From an uncultured Tenacibaculum sp. (GTDB taxonomy: Bacteria; Bacteroidota; Bacteroidia; Flavobacteriales; Flavobacteriaceae): DNA of 43,667 nt. The DNA lies in contig CAKZVD010000037.1 of NCBI GenBank assembly GCA_937922085.1, forward strand, positions 1-43,667. The letters run 5' to 3'. How positions within the stretch are numbered: the stretch's first letter is position 1; every line of letters begins with the position of its first letter. The notes under the pieces were generated by a model. It worked only from the letters and a program-made list of their open reading frames with translations, had not been told where the DNA came from and ran no database searches. Shown here piece after piece: positions 1 to 8,304 of this stretch. The position numbers and the translations under genes were made by a program.

Positions 1-1
1 T

Positions 2-1117
2 AAAATTATTGGTTTTGGTGCTTACCACGGTAGTGCAAAAACTGAAGATACTGAATTAAAGTTATTATCATCTATTACTAAAAATAATACTCTTAAATTT
101 TATTTTCATGAAGTAGATAATAGTACTGCATATTTTTATAATAAATTTTTAAAAACGGGAGATACGTTACTTTTAAAAAAATTAATTATTCATAATGGCT
201 TTCATGTTACTCAAGAGAGAACAGTTGAAATGTATAAAAAATGGAAAAATTTTAAGCGTTTAAATGATAAACTTCCTAATAAAATAAAAATTTTGGGCTT
301 AGAATGGATACGTAATTATCGTTTTGTAACAAAGCATTTACTTGATTTAGTTGATAATAAGGATAAAAAAAACATTCCTTTAAATGAAATTGAAAACATG
401 GTTCGTTTAGATACTACCAGTTATGCTTTAGGTAATTTAAGTTATGCCTATAAAAAGATTAAAGCTTTTGTTACCGACTATGAAAACAAAAAAGAATTTT
501 ATGCTAAAAAGATCACCTATTTAGATGAATTTAATCACCTAATAAACAATATAAAAAGTTCTTTTAACTTAAAAGTTAGAAGAAGTAATATTGTTTACAA
601 CAATTATTTAAATTTAAATAAAATATATGATTTTAAAACTAATTTACAATTCTTACGAGTTGGCTTTTTTCATATAGAAAAGGCTAGGGAAGGAGCAAAA
701 AGTAATCCTTCTTTTTTTGCACGATTAATTGAAAATAAAATATATACTAAAGAAGAAATAATTTCTGTAATTGGTTATTTTACAAATAGTAGGGTTGTTT
801 GGAGCGAAGTATATGAAAAAGGAGAATATAAAAGTTTTACTACAGAAGGAGGTTATGGTATTGGTGATTATGAAAAAGAATACTTTAGAGGTATTCAATA
901 TTTAAAAAACACTAAAATTTCTGATTTAACTTTATTTAAATTAAATAGAAAAGATAGCCCTTACTTAGAAAAAACTCCAGATTTAATTGAAATTGTAATA
1001 AAAGATGAAGAATCTAATGGAAAGTTAGTAAAAGGAATCTCTACATTAGATTTTATTGATTACGCAATACTTATATCAAACTCTAAGGCTTCAAAGCCTA
1101 TTTATGAAATGAAATAA
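2..1117 (+). CDS. Erythromycin-esterase-like protein, 3' part (N-terminus outside window)
   Basis: The reading frame is open from base 2 to the stop at 1115-1117, so the gene enters from the left edge and at least 371 residues are present. A methionine at 230 is not the start: the open frame upstream keeps the same character, including a motif GFGAYHGSAKTEDTE close to the edge. A Gly-rich strand followed by a His, then charged helices, resembles the erythromycin esterase / Tiki-ChaN superfamily, where such a His lies in the active site. The C-terminal half has no domain I recognise. The known family acts on ester or peptide-like substrates, but no substrate can be inferred here. The gene ends at a bidirectional hairpin shared with the convergent small peptide gene. 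Family assignment is tentative; the coding call is firm. Confidence 0.75.
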   Translation, partial: KIIGFGAYHGSAKTEDTELKLLSSITKNNTLKFYFHEVDNSTAYFYNKFLKTGDTLLLKKLIIHNGFHVTQERTVEMYKKWKNFKRLNDKLPNKIKILGLEWIRNYRFVTKHLLDLVDNKDKKNIPLNEIENMVRLDTTSYALGNLSYAYKKIKAFVTDYENKKEFYAKKITYLDEFNHLINNIKSSFNLKVRRSNIVYNNYLNLNKIYDFKTNLQFLRVGFFHIEKAREGAKSNPSFFARLIENKIYTKEEIISVIGYFTNSRVVWSEVYEKGEYKSFTTEGGYGIGDYEKEYFRGIQYLKNTKISDLTLFKLNRKDSPYLEKTPDLIEIVIKDEESNGKLVKGISTLDFIDYAILISNSKASKPIYEMK

Positions 1118-1147
1118 AAAAGCTATTCAAAAATGAATAGCTTTTTT
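1116..1147. terminator. Bidirectional terminator between convergent genes
   Basis: A 14-bp perfect stem (arm AAAAAAGCTATTCA) closes on an AAAA loop. It has A-tracts on the left and T-tracts on the right, so it can end transcription from both sides. It overlaps the stop codon of the esterase-like gene and lies just beyond the stop of the peptide gene at 1166. Confidence 0.85.
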
Positions 1148-1165
1148 ATTTCATCTATTATTTCT

Positions 1166-1414
1166 TTAGTTAAAAGATCCAATACAACATTTTCCATTTC
1201 GTGCAGTTCCAATACAACTTTGACCAGTTGGAGTTGCTATAGCACATGGACCTCCGTCTCTTCCAACAATTCCGTCATCTGGACTTCCTGGATAATGTGC
1301 ATGACATCCTGTTAACAAACAATTAGAACTTCCCCAAAGGCCTCCTTGAACGTTTTTTTGTGCTTTTTTAGATAAAATCTTAACGTTTTTACTGTTTAAA
1401 AACTCATTTTTCAT
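1166..1414 (-). CDS. Candidate double-glycine-leader, cysteine-rich secreted peptide (bacteriocin/RiPP-like precursor)
   Basis: An 82-residue peptide. The N-terminal part has the form typical of Bacteroidota GG leaders: LSKKAQKNVQGG at residues 14-25, where LSK...L/V-x-GG is the signal removed by C39-peptidase exporters. The 57-residue core after G25 contains six Cys (32, 37, 57, 67, 76, 77), many Gly and Pro, and no hydrophobic segment. An even number of Cys fits disulfides or thioether links. The gene is monocistronic, convergent with the esterase-like gene, and separated from the DUF4175 gene by a divergent 223-bp spacer. No modification enzyme or PCAT transporter is in the window, so export and maturation would need genes elsewhere. 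It could be a bacteriocin, a signalling peptide or a pheromone; the sequence does not decide. The opposite-strand frame over the same bases is low-complexity Ser/Thr and looks like a shadow. Confidence 0.7.
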   Translation of the reverse strand: MKNEFLNSKNVKILSKKAQKNVQGGLWGSSNCLLTGCHAHYPGSPDDGIVGRDGGPCAIATPTGQSCIGTARNGKCCIGSFN

Positions 1415-1637
1415 AATGTTCTAAATTTAATAGGTTTAATTAATAGTTTCACTAAATCTATTTATTTAACTTTATAATTAATAATTAATTAACTTTTTTA
1501 TATTTTATTTAACAAAAACATATTTTATTTTATTTTAAATTAAAAAATTGGTAGTGTCATTTTTTGATTTTTTATAAAAAATAATTGCTATTAATACTAT
1601 TTTAAATTAAGTAACTTTACGAGTTAACATTGAAATT

Positions 1638-4600
1638 ATGGGTGATTTTAATTTGATTGAAGAAAAACTTCAAACATTTAGTAAAAAATATTATACAAAC
1701 GAGCTAATTAAAGGAAGTATCTTATTTGCTTCTATTGGCTTATTTTATTTATTTATTACTTTATTTATTGAGTATTTTTTATGGTTAAAACCAAATGCCA
1801 GGACTTTACTTTTTTGGCTTTTTATACTTGTAGAATTAGCTTTATTAGTTCGTTTTATCTTTTTTCCTTTATTTAAATTATTTGGTCTTAAAAAGGGAAT
1901 ATCTAATGTAGAATCTTCAAAAATTATTGGAGATCATTTTCCTGAAGTAAAAGATAAATTATTAAATATTTTACAACTTAAAACAAGTGAAAATAATTCT
2001 GAACTTTTACTAGCAAGTATTCAACAAAAAGCTAACGAATTACAACCCATTCCTTTCGCAAAAGCTATCAATTTTTCAGTAAATTTAAAGTATTTAAAGT
2101 ATCTTTTTGTTCCTTTATTAATATGGTTAATAACCTTTATTTCAGGTGCTAGCGATAAATTATCTCAAAGTTTAAATAGAGTAGTAAATCATAGTACAGC
2201 ATATAACCCACCTGCTCCTTTTTATTTTAATTTAACCAATAAAAATTTAGAAGTAATACAAGGAAAACCACTAACTGTTTATGTTGAAACTAAGGGGGAA
2301 GTAATTCCTGAAGAAGCAAAAATAGTTTTTAATAATCAACAATATTATCTAGAAAATAATGGTGCAGGACTATTTTCTTACACTTTTGATAAAGTAGATG
2401 CTAATACCAGTTTTTATGCAGAAGCAAATGGTCTTACTTCTCCTGACTATTCTATTTCTATAATAAAAACACCAAGTATACAAAACATACGTATGCTTGT
2501 TAATTACCCAAAATATTTAAGAAAAAAGGATGAGATTTTACCCAATGCGGCAAATATTACGGTTCCTGAAGGAACTCATATAAAGTGGGTTGTTAAAACT
2601 ACTGAAACTGAATCTGTAAACTATGAAGAAACACAAAAAAGTGAATTATTTATAAAAGAAAAAACGGATGAGTTTAGTTACAAAAAAAGAATCTCTAAAA
2701 ATACTGATTATCAAATAAGTACTTCTAACAGCAAACTAAAAAACTATGAAAAATTACAGTTTTCTATAGCTACGGTTAAAGATGAAAAACCTTCAATTAG
2801 TGTAAAATCTAACATAGATAGTGTTTCACGTGGACCCGTTTATTTTGCAGGTCAAATTACAGATGATTATGGAATTAGTAAGTTAGAAATGGTTTATTAC
2901 GACTCTCAAAAACCTAATAATCAATTATTTAAAACTATTCCTACTACACGAGTACCTTTTCAAAGTTTCTTTTCAAAGTTTCCTGATAACTTAAAATTAG
3001 AAGATGGTATTGATTATGAAATTTACTTTAGAGTATACGATAACGATGCTGTAAATGGTCGTAAAAAAGCAATTAGTCAGAAGTTTTCTTATAGAAAAAA
3101 ATCAAAAGAAGAATTAGAAGATGAATTGTTAATAGAGCAACAAAACCATTTAGAAAACATTCAAAATTCATTAGAAAATCAACAAAAAAGTAAAAAGGAA
3201 TTAGAAAAAGTACAATTCGATTTGCAAAACAAAAAGAATATGAATTGGAACGATCAGAAAAAAATTGAAAATGTAATTAAGCGTCAAGAGCAATACAAAC
3301 AGATGATGCAAAGACAAACTAAAAAATTACAAGAAAATTTTTCTGAGAAAAAAGAAAAGAATGAAACTTTAAAAAAGAAAAAAGAAAATATTCAGCAAAG
3401 AATTGAGGAGTTAAAAAAATTAGAGAAACAGCAAAAGTTATTGGATGAGTTAAAGAAAATGGCTGAAAAACTGAACAAAGAAGAGCTCATTAAAAAAACG
3501 AAAGAATTAGCACAACAAAACAAACAACAAGAAAAGAGTTTAGAACGTGTTTTAGAACTTGCCAAGCGTTACTATGTAGAACAAAAAATGAATCAAATTT
3601 CTGATAAATTAGAAGAACTTGCTAAAAAACAAGAAGAGCTAAGTAAAAAAGAGAGTAGCAAAGAAGAACAAAACGAAATTAAAAAAGAATTTGATAAAGT
3701 AAAAGAGAGTTTAAAAGATTTAAAAAAAGAAAATGAAAAATTAAAAGATCCTATGAGTCTTCCTAAAAATGAAGATTTACAAAAAAAGACAGACGAAGAC
3801 TTAAAAAAAGCAGAAGAAAATATAGAGAAGCAACAAAAAGAACAGACGAAGAAAAATCAAAAAAATGCTTCTAAAAAAATGAAGCAAATGAGTCAGAAAA
3901 TGCAGCAATCTATGCAAATGATGAGTAGTGAAATGGCTGAAGAAAACATGGACGATTTAAGAAGTATTGTTGAAAATTTAATTACTTTTTCTTTAGATCA
4001 AGAAAAGTTGATGGAAAAATTTTCAAAAACTACTTCTTCACACCCAAGTTTTGGGAAAAATTTACGAAACCAACATCAATTAAAAACATATTTTGAACAT
4101 ATAGATGATAGTTTATTTGTTTTATCTATGAGAGTACCAGATATAAGTTCTGAAATTCAAGATCATTTAGCTACCGCTCATTATAATTTAGATCAATCTT
4201 TAGATAATTTTTCTGAAAGTAGATTTAGAAATGGAGTTTCTAATCAACGCTATGTAATGACTTCTGCAAACGAATTATCAGATATGCTTAGTAATACTTT
4301 AGATGCTATGCAAAATCCTAGTCCTAGTAGTGGAAAAGGAAAAGGAGGAAAAGATTCTTTTAGTTTACCAGATATTATTGGAAAACAAGAAGAATTAATG
4401 AAGAAAATGAAAAAAGGTATGAAGAAAAAAGGAAAAGATGGAAAACCTAAAGATGGTAAAGATGGAAAACAGGGTAAAAAAGGAGAAAAGAGTGGAGAAG
4501 GTGGTGAGAACGGTAAAAATGGCAAACCAAAAGGAGGTGAAGATTTAAACGGTGAACTTTATCAAATTTATAAAGAACAAAGTGAATTAAGACAACAATT

Positions 4601-4952
4601 ACAAGATGCTTTAAAAGAAGGAAAAGGTGGAAACGGGCAAGCAAAAAAGGCATTAAAAGAAATGGAACAATTAGAAAATGAAATTTTAGAAAAAGGATTT
4701 AATCAAGGTACATTACAACGAATGCAACGTTTAAATTATGAGTTATTAAAATTAGATAAAGCTACTTTTGAACAGGGAAGAGAACAAAAAAGAAAATCTA
4801 CAAGTAATTTAATACAGTATAACAGGAATAGAGCAGAGGAGCTAAAGTTTAAAAAGCAATTTTTTAACCAAACAGAAATTTTAAACAGGCAATCTTTACC
4901 TTTGCGCCAAGAATACAAGAAAAAGGTACAAGAATACTTTAAAAACAATTAA
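1638..4952 (+). CDS. DUF4175 domain membrane protein with long coiled coil
   Basis: A 1104-residue protein. Three hydrophobic segments lie near residues 20-43, 55-77 and 150-168. A beta-rich Ig-like region follows (about 180-480), then a Lys/Glu/Gln coiled coil from about 484 to 770 with a Met/Gln patch near 745-765 (KQMSQKMQQSMQMM). Next comes a Gly/Lys-rich low-complexity segment at about 900-990, with GKDG-type repeats, and a helical tail. This order matches the flavobacterial DUF4175 family, in which I know of no assigned biochemical role. The start at 1638 is the first ATG and places a short amphipathic helix before the first membrane segment. It is followed by a stop-to-ATG gap of one base before the next gene, so it probably heads an operon running to ybeY. 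It may be an envelope scaffold; that is inference. Confidence 0.85.
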   Translation: MGDFNLIEEKLQTFSKKYYTNELIKGSILFASIGLFYLFITLFIEYFLWLKPNARTLLFWLFILVELALLVRFIFFPLFKLFGLKKGISNVESSKIIGDHFPEVKDKLLNILQLKTSENNSELLLASIQQKANELQPIPFAKAINFSVNLKYLKYLFVPLLIWLITFISGASDKLSQSLNRVVNHSTAYNPPAPFYFNLTNKNLEVIQGKPLTVYVETKGEVIPEEAKIVFNNQQYYLENNGAGLFSYTFDKVDANTSFYAEANGLTSPDYSISIIKTPSIQNIRMLVNYPKYLRKKDEILPNAANITVPEGTHIKWVVKTTETESVNYEETQKSELFIKEKTDEFSYKKRISKNTDYQISTSNSKLKNYEKLQFSIATVKDEKPSISVKSNIDSVSRGPVYFAGQITDDYGISKLEMVYYDSQKPNNQLFKTIPTTRVPFQSFFSKFPDNLKLEDGIDYEIYFRVYDNDAVNGRKKAISQKFSYRKKSKEELEDELLIEQQNHLENIQNSLENQQKSKKELEKVQFDLQNKKNMNWNDQKKIENVIKRQEQYKQMMQRQTKKLQENFSEKKEKNETLKKKKENIQQRIEELKKLEKQQKLLDELKKMAEKLNKEELIKKTKELAQQNKQQEKSLERVLELAKRYYVEQKMNQISDKLEELAKKQEELSKKESSKEEQNEIKKEFDKVKESLKDLKKENEKLKDPMSLPKNEDLQKKTDEDLKKAEENIEKQQKEQTKKNQKNASKKMKQMSQKMQQSMQMMSSEMAEENMDDLRSIVENLITFSLDQEKLMEKFSKTTSSHPSFGKNLRNQHQLKTYFEHIDDSLFVLSMRVPDISSEIQDHLATAHYNLDQSLDNFSESRFRNGVSNQRYVMTSANELSDMLSNTLDAMQNPSPSSGKGKGGKDSFSLPDIIGKQEELMKKMKKGMKKKGKDGKPKDGKDGKQGKKGEKSGEGGENGKNGKPKGGEDLNGELYQIYKEQSELRQQLQDALKEGKGGNGQAKKALKEMEQLENEILEKGFNQGTLQRMQRLNYELLKLDKATFEQGREQKRKSTSNLIQYNRNRAEELKFKKQFFNQTEILNRQSLPLRQEYKKKVQEYFKNN

Positions 4953-4953
4953 A

Positions 4954-6381
4954 ATGATTAAGAATCTATTATTTACAGTTGTATTACTTCTTACAACTGT
5001 ATTATTTGCTACTGAAAAATTAAAAAAACAAATTAAACTTGAAAAACATTATAAAATAGAAAACACCTTTTCTGGTAATTTATCTAGTGATAACTCCTTT
5101 CATTTAATTTTTACTAAAAACAAAAAAACAAAAAAGTATGAAGTATTTACTTATACTTTTGATGGCAACAAAATAGAAGAAGCACAAACTATAGTTCACG
5201 AAAAACCTTTTTCTGTTGTTTCTTTTCATAAAGAGAATGATATATTAACTCTTTTATTAAGTTATGATCAAAAAAAAGACACTTTTTTAAAAAAAGTTGA
5301 GATCAATATTAATAACAAAGAACATGTTATTTCAGAAAAAATGCCTCATGATGATTTTATAACTTCCTTTAGAGAGAAAAATCGTTCTATTTTAATTTAT
5401 AAGACTAATGATGCTTTAACTTTTAAAAACTTTAGCCTTTCAAATACTCCTAAGGAATCAATTTATACTTTTACTGGAAAAGAAGATCCTATTAAAGCTT
5501 TTTTTAAAGACAATTCTGTAGTGGCTTTAAAAGTAGATGAATTTGTTGTAAATGGTGCAACTACTCCATTAAAAGCTTATTTAAACAACAATGAAATCGT
5601 ATTTACAAAGGATGATTTAAAAAAGAAAAGTACTTCTCTTATCAATATTTCTATTGAAAAAGAAATAATAAGACAACCTGAAATCTTTTCATTTTTAAAT
5701 GAAAGTAGTTCTAAAAAGTTCAAAAAACACACTTCTTATTTTTCTAATAAAAAATTATTTATTTTAGGTTTACACAAAAAAGCTGGTAATATTAAAATAT
5801 ATGATTCAAAAAAGAAACAATTATTAAACACTGTTGACATTAATGAATCATTAATATCTAAAATTAAAGGGAACCCAAAATTTAGTGGTATTGAAGAATT
5901 CTTAAAAAATGCTGGTAGAAACAAGTATGAACCAACTATTACTGTTAATAAAACTAAAACTGATAACGTTAAAATTCGTGTTGATTATGTAAACAAAGAC
6001 TATAGTTATCATTATAATTGGTGGTGGCATCATCATCAATTTATGATGTGGCAAAATCAAATGCATATGCAAAACATGAATATTAGTGTTCCTTCTGGTT
6101 TTGGGCCTTCTCAACCTAATGAAATAGCATTCGATTATGCAGGTACTAATAAAGAAAATCGTTTTTTCGAATTATTAGTAGACAGTAAAGGTTTCGTTTT
6201 AGAAGAAAGTTTACCAGAATCTTTTTATAAAGAAATAAATAAGAAAGAATATGTAGACGAATTAGAAAAGGAACATATTTTAAAGCATAAATCTAGTTGT
6301 TTTTTAAAAAACAGTTTTCGTTATATCTATTATTCTAAAAAAAATAAAGAATTTATTATAAAAACGAAACCATTAGAATAG
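4954..6381 (+). CDS. Exported protein of unknown family, paralog 1 (WWWHHH, Met-rich motif)
   Basis: A 475-residue protein with a signal peptide (about residues 1-19, hydrophobic LLFTVVLLLTTVLFA, cleavage near the ATEK) and no further membrane segment. The body is beta-rich with many Lys. A segment at residues 356-375 is remarkable: three Trp, three His, then Met/Gln/His repeats (WWWHHHQFMMW, QMHMQNM). Shared blocks with the next gene include PTITVNK, GPSQPNE and a SKIKGNPKF/SKIRGNSNF stretch, so the two arose by tandem duplication. It starts one base after the DUF4175 stop and is probably co-transcribed with it. I do not recognise the family. The His/Met cluster could bind a soft metal such as copper, but only composition supports that. 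Confidence 0.85.
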   Translation: MIKNLLFTVVLLLTTVLFATEKLKKQIKLEKHYKIENTFSGNLSSDNSFHLIFTKNKKTKKYEVFTYTFDGNKIEEAQTIVHEKPFSVVSFHKENDILTLLLSYDQKKDTFLKKVEININNKEHVISEKMPHDDFITSFREKNRSILIYKTNDALTFKNFSLSNTPKESIYTFTGKEDPIKAFFKDNSVVALKVDEFVVNGATTPLKAYLNNNEIVFTKDDLKKKSTSLINISIEKEIIRQPEIFSFLNESSSKKFKKHTSYFSNKKLFILGLHKKAGNIKIYDSKKKQLLNTVDINESLISKIKGNPKFSGIEEFLKNAGRNKYEPTITVNKTKTDNVKIRVDYVNKDYSYHYNWWWHHHQFMMWQNQMHMQNMNISVPSGFGPSQPNEIAFDYAGTNKENRFFELLVDSKGFVLEESLPESFYKEINKKEYVDELEKEHILKHKSSCFLKNSFRYIYYSKKNKEFIIKTKPLE

Positions 6382-6439
6382 TACTATTTCTACAAAACAT
6401 TTTTTATCTTTATTAACATAATTATAAAAACGAACTCAA

Positions 6440-7843
6440 ATGGTTAAAAAATACTTTTTAATAATTATAATATTACTCTTTTCAAATTTTTTATTTGCTA
6501 ATACTATTAAATTATCTGATAATTATAAACTGAAGAGTACACTATCTGGTAAGCTATCTAAAGATTTATCATTACATCTTATTTTTAGTATTAATAAGAC
6601 AAATAAATTACACACTATTCATCCTTATATTTTTGATGGAAAAATTATTAAAGAATTAGCCTTAATAGAAAACAAAAGCGAGGTTGAAATAGTTTCTTTT
6701 CATAAAAACAGTAACATTTTGGCTATTTTTTTTAGGTTAAAATCTACTAAAAAGAAATTAATAAAAACAACGATTAACCTTACTACAAATAAAATTACAA
6801 GAGCTGCAGATAAACCACATTCTCATTTTTTTGGCTCTTTTGAAGAAAATGGAGCTTCTACACTACTGTATAAAAACAAAAAAGAATTAATAATTCATCA
6901 ATTTCATGGTGAAAAAGAGAACACATTTACTTATAATTTTAAGAACAATGAAGATCCTTTAAACCTCTTTTTTAAAAGTAAAGCTTTAAGTAGTATTAAA
7001 AGTGATGAATTTGTTATTGATGGGTCTACTAAAAAAAGCAAAATATATCTTAATAAAGGTAAATTAATTTTAACAAAAGATAATTACAAAAAACTTACAA
7101 CCGATGTTATAGAACTTCTATTAAAAAATAAGAAGATTCCTATAAGTAAAACAGGGTTTCTTTTAGAAAAAGAGGATAGTATTTCATTTAAAAAAATGGC
7201 AACTTATTATACTAACAATCATCTTTATCAATTAGCTTTAAATAAAAAAGAAGGAACTCTTCAAATAATCGATTTAAAAAATAAGAAAAGCAAAACTGTT
7301 ATAGCTATAGATTCTACTTTAAACTCTAAAATTAGAGGTAATAGTAACTTTGAAGGACTTAAAAGTTTTTTAAAAAACAGTGCTTTAAAAAGATATACAC
7401 CAACAATTACTGTAAATAAATCTATGAATGACACTTATAGAGTTCGTTTAAATTATGTAGACTTTCGAAATGCTTATATAAATCGTCATTGGTGGTTTTT
7501 TCAACAGCAAGAAAAGTTATGGAAATTACATCAAAAAGATTTTATACAGAATACTCCTCCTTTACATGGTCCTAGTCAACCTAATGAATTTCCCTTTAAT
7601 TATGCTAGAACACAAACTAAACAACGTTTTTTTGAATTACTAATAGATGAAAATGGAGTTATTTTAGACACAGCATTACCAAAAACAATTTACCCTAAAA
7701 TCAATAAAAACATTCATGCAGAAAAATTGAGAAACAACAAACATTTCTCGATGAAATCTTATTGCTTTACCAATAAAGGTTTCAGATACATGGTATATTC
7801 TAAAAACACAAAAACAATAAAATTATTTAATGATAAGCTTTAA
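6440..7843 (+). CDS. Exported protein of unknown family, paralog 2
   Basis: A 467-residue protein with an N-terminal signal peptide (YFLIIIILLFSNFLFA). It is a clear paralog of the preceding gene over its whole length: both have FDG-x-KI near residue 70, HS/DD-x-F-GSF blocks, RF-x-LKNSALKRYTPTITVNK and GPSQPNE. The motif equivalent to WWWHHH is reduced to HWWFFQQQ (residues 350-357), so the His/Met richness of paralog 1 is not conserved while the aromatic core is. The 58-bp gap before it contains TATCTTTA at 6405-6412, resembling a Bacteroidota -7 element, so it may have an extra promoter. Its 3' end overlaps the start of ybeY by 14 bp. The function is unknown; an envelope role is inferred from the signal peptide and linkage to DUF4175. 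Confidence 0.85.
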   Translation: MVKKYFLIIIILLFSNFLFANTIKLSDNYKLKSTLSGKLSKDLSLHLIFSINKTNKLHTIHPYIFDGKIIKELALIENKSEVEIVSFHKNSNILAIFFRLKSTKKKLIKTTINLTTNKITRAADKPHSHFFGSFEENGASTLLYKNKKELIIHQFHGEKENTFTYNFKNNEDPLNLFFKSKALSSIKSDEFVIDGSTKKSKIYLNKGKLILTKDNYKKLTTDVIELLLKNKKIPISKTGFLLEKEDSISFKKMATYYTNNHLYQLALNKKEGTLQIIDLKNKKSKTVIAIDSTLNSKIRGNSNFEGLKSFLKNSALKRYTPTITVNKSMNDTYRVRLNYVDFRNAYINRHWWFFQQQEKLWKLHQKDFIQNTPPLHGPSQPNEFPFNYARTQTKQRFFELLIDENGVILDTALPKTIYPKINKNIHAEKLRNNKHFSMKSYCFTNKGFRYMVYSKNTKTIKLFNDKL

Positions 7844-8243
7844 CTACGAAACAGGTTTTAACCTTTCTAATGAAGAGAAAACCTCTGATTGGATTTTAAA
7901 ATGTATAGAAAATGAAGAATATGAACTAGGAGAGATTAATTATATTTTTTGTGATGACACCTATTTACACAAAATAAATGTAGAATTTTTAGAACATGAC
8001 ACCTTTACAGATATTATTAGTTTTGATTATACTTTAGGTAAATTAGTAGGTGGAGATATTTTTATTTCAACAGAAAGAGTAAAAGAAAACTCAAAAACTT
8101 TTAATGTTCCTTTTGAAGAGGAATTACATCGAGTAATTATACATGGAGTTTTACATTACATGGGGTTTAAAGATAAGACCGATGAAGAGAAACAATTAAT
8201 GAGAGACAAAGAAGATAGTTGTTTAAAAACATTAAATTTGTAG
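7830..8243 (+). CDS. ybeY: Endoribonuclease YbeY (16S rRNA maturation)
   Basis: A 137-residue protein, within the usual range of the UPF0054/YbeY family. YbeY is a metal-dependent single-strand RNase needed for 3' processing of 16S rRNA and ribosome quality control. The signature is visible as HGVLHYMGFKD at residues 105-115: His105 and His109 are the first two metal ligands, while the usual third His is Asp115, a substitution I recall as common in Bacteroidota members. The upstream block FTDIISFDY is also typical. It starts inside the 3' end of paralog 2 (overlap 7830-7843), implying translational coupling. It is followed by a parS-like palindrome that can also fold as a terminator, then by mnmG. 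Confidence 0.93.
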   Translation: MISFNYETGFNLSNEEKTSDWILKCIENEEYELGEINYIFCDDTYLHKINVEFLEHDTFTDIISFDYTLGKLVGGDIFISTERVKENSKTFNVPFEEELHRVIIHGVLHYMGFKDKTDEEKQLMRDKEDSCLKTLNL

Positions 8244-8244
8244 T

Positions 8245-8262
8245 CCGTTCCACGTGGAACGG
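8245..8262. promoter_or_regulatory. parS-like ParB site 1 (perfect palindrome), possibly also a terminator hairpin
   Basis: CCGTTCCACGTGGAACGG is an 18-bp perfect palindrome. Its core GTTCCACGTGGAAC differs from the classical Bacillus parS TGTTCCACGTGAAACA by one base within the shared 14-mer. It lies between ybeY and mnmG and is followed by ATTTTTTATTTTT, so as RNA it could form a 7-bp stem with an ACGU loop and a U tail. Confidence 0.8.
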
Positions 8263-8304
8263 ATTTTTTATTTTTACTAAAAATCAAGAAAAACTTTATA
8301 TAAA

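Noticed and set aside
1133..1315. Ser/Thr-rich 60-residue frame on the + strand
   Set aside because: It lies opposite the GG-leader peptide gene, begins inside the terminator hairpin and has no meaningful features; the minus-strand peptide explains the bases.
4250..4653. Long Pro/Phe/Leu-rich frames opposite the Gly/Lys-rich part of the DUF4175 gene
   Set aside because: Antisense shadows of repetitive GGA/AAA codons; they lack start context and domain content.
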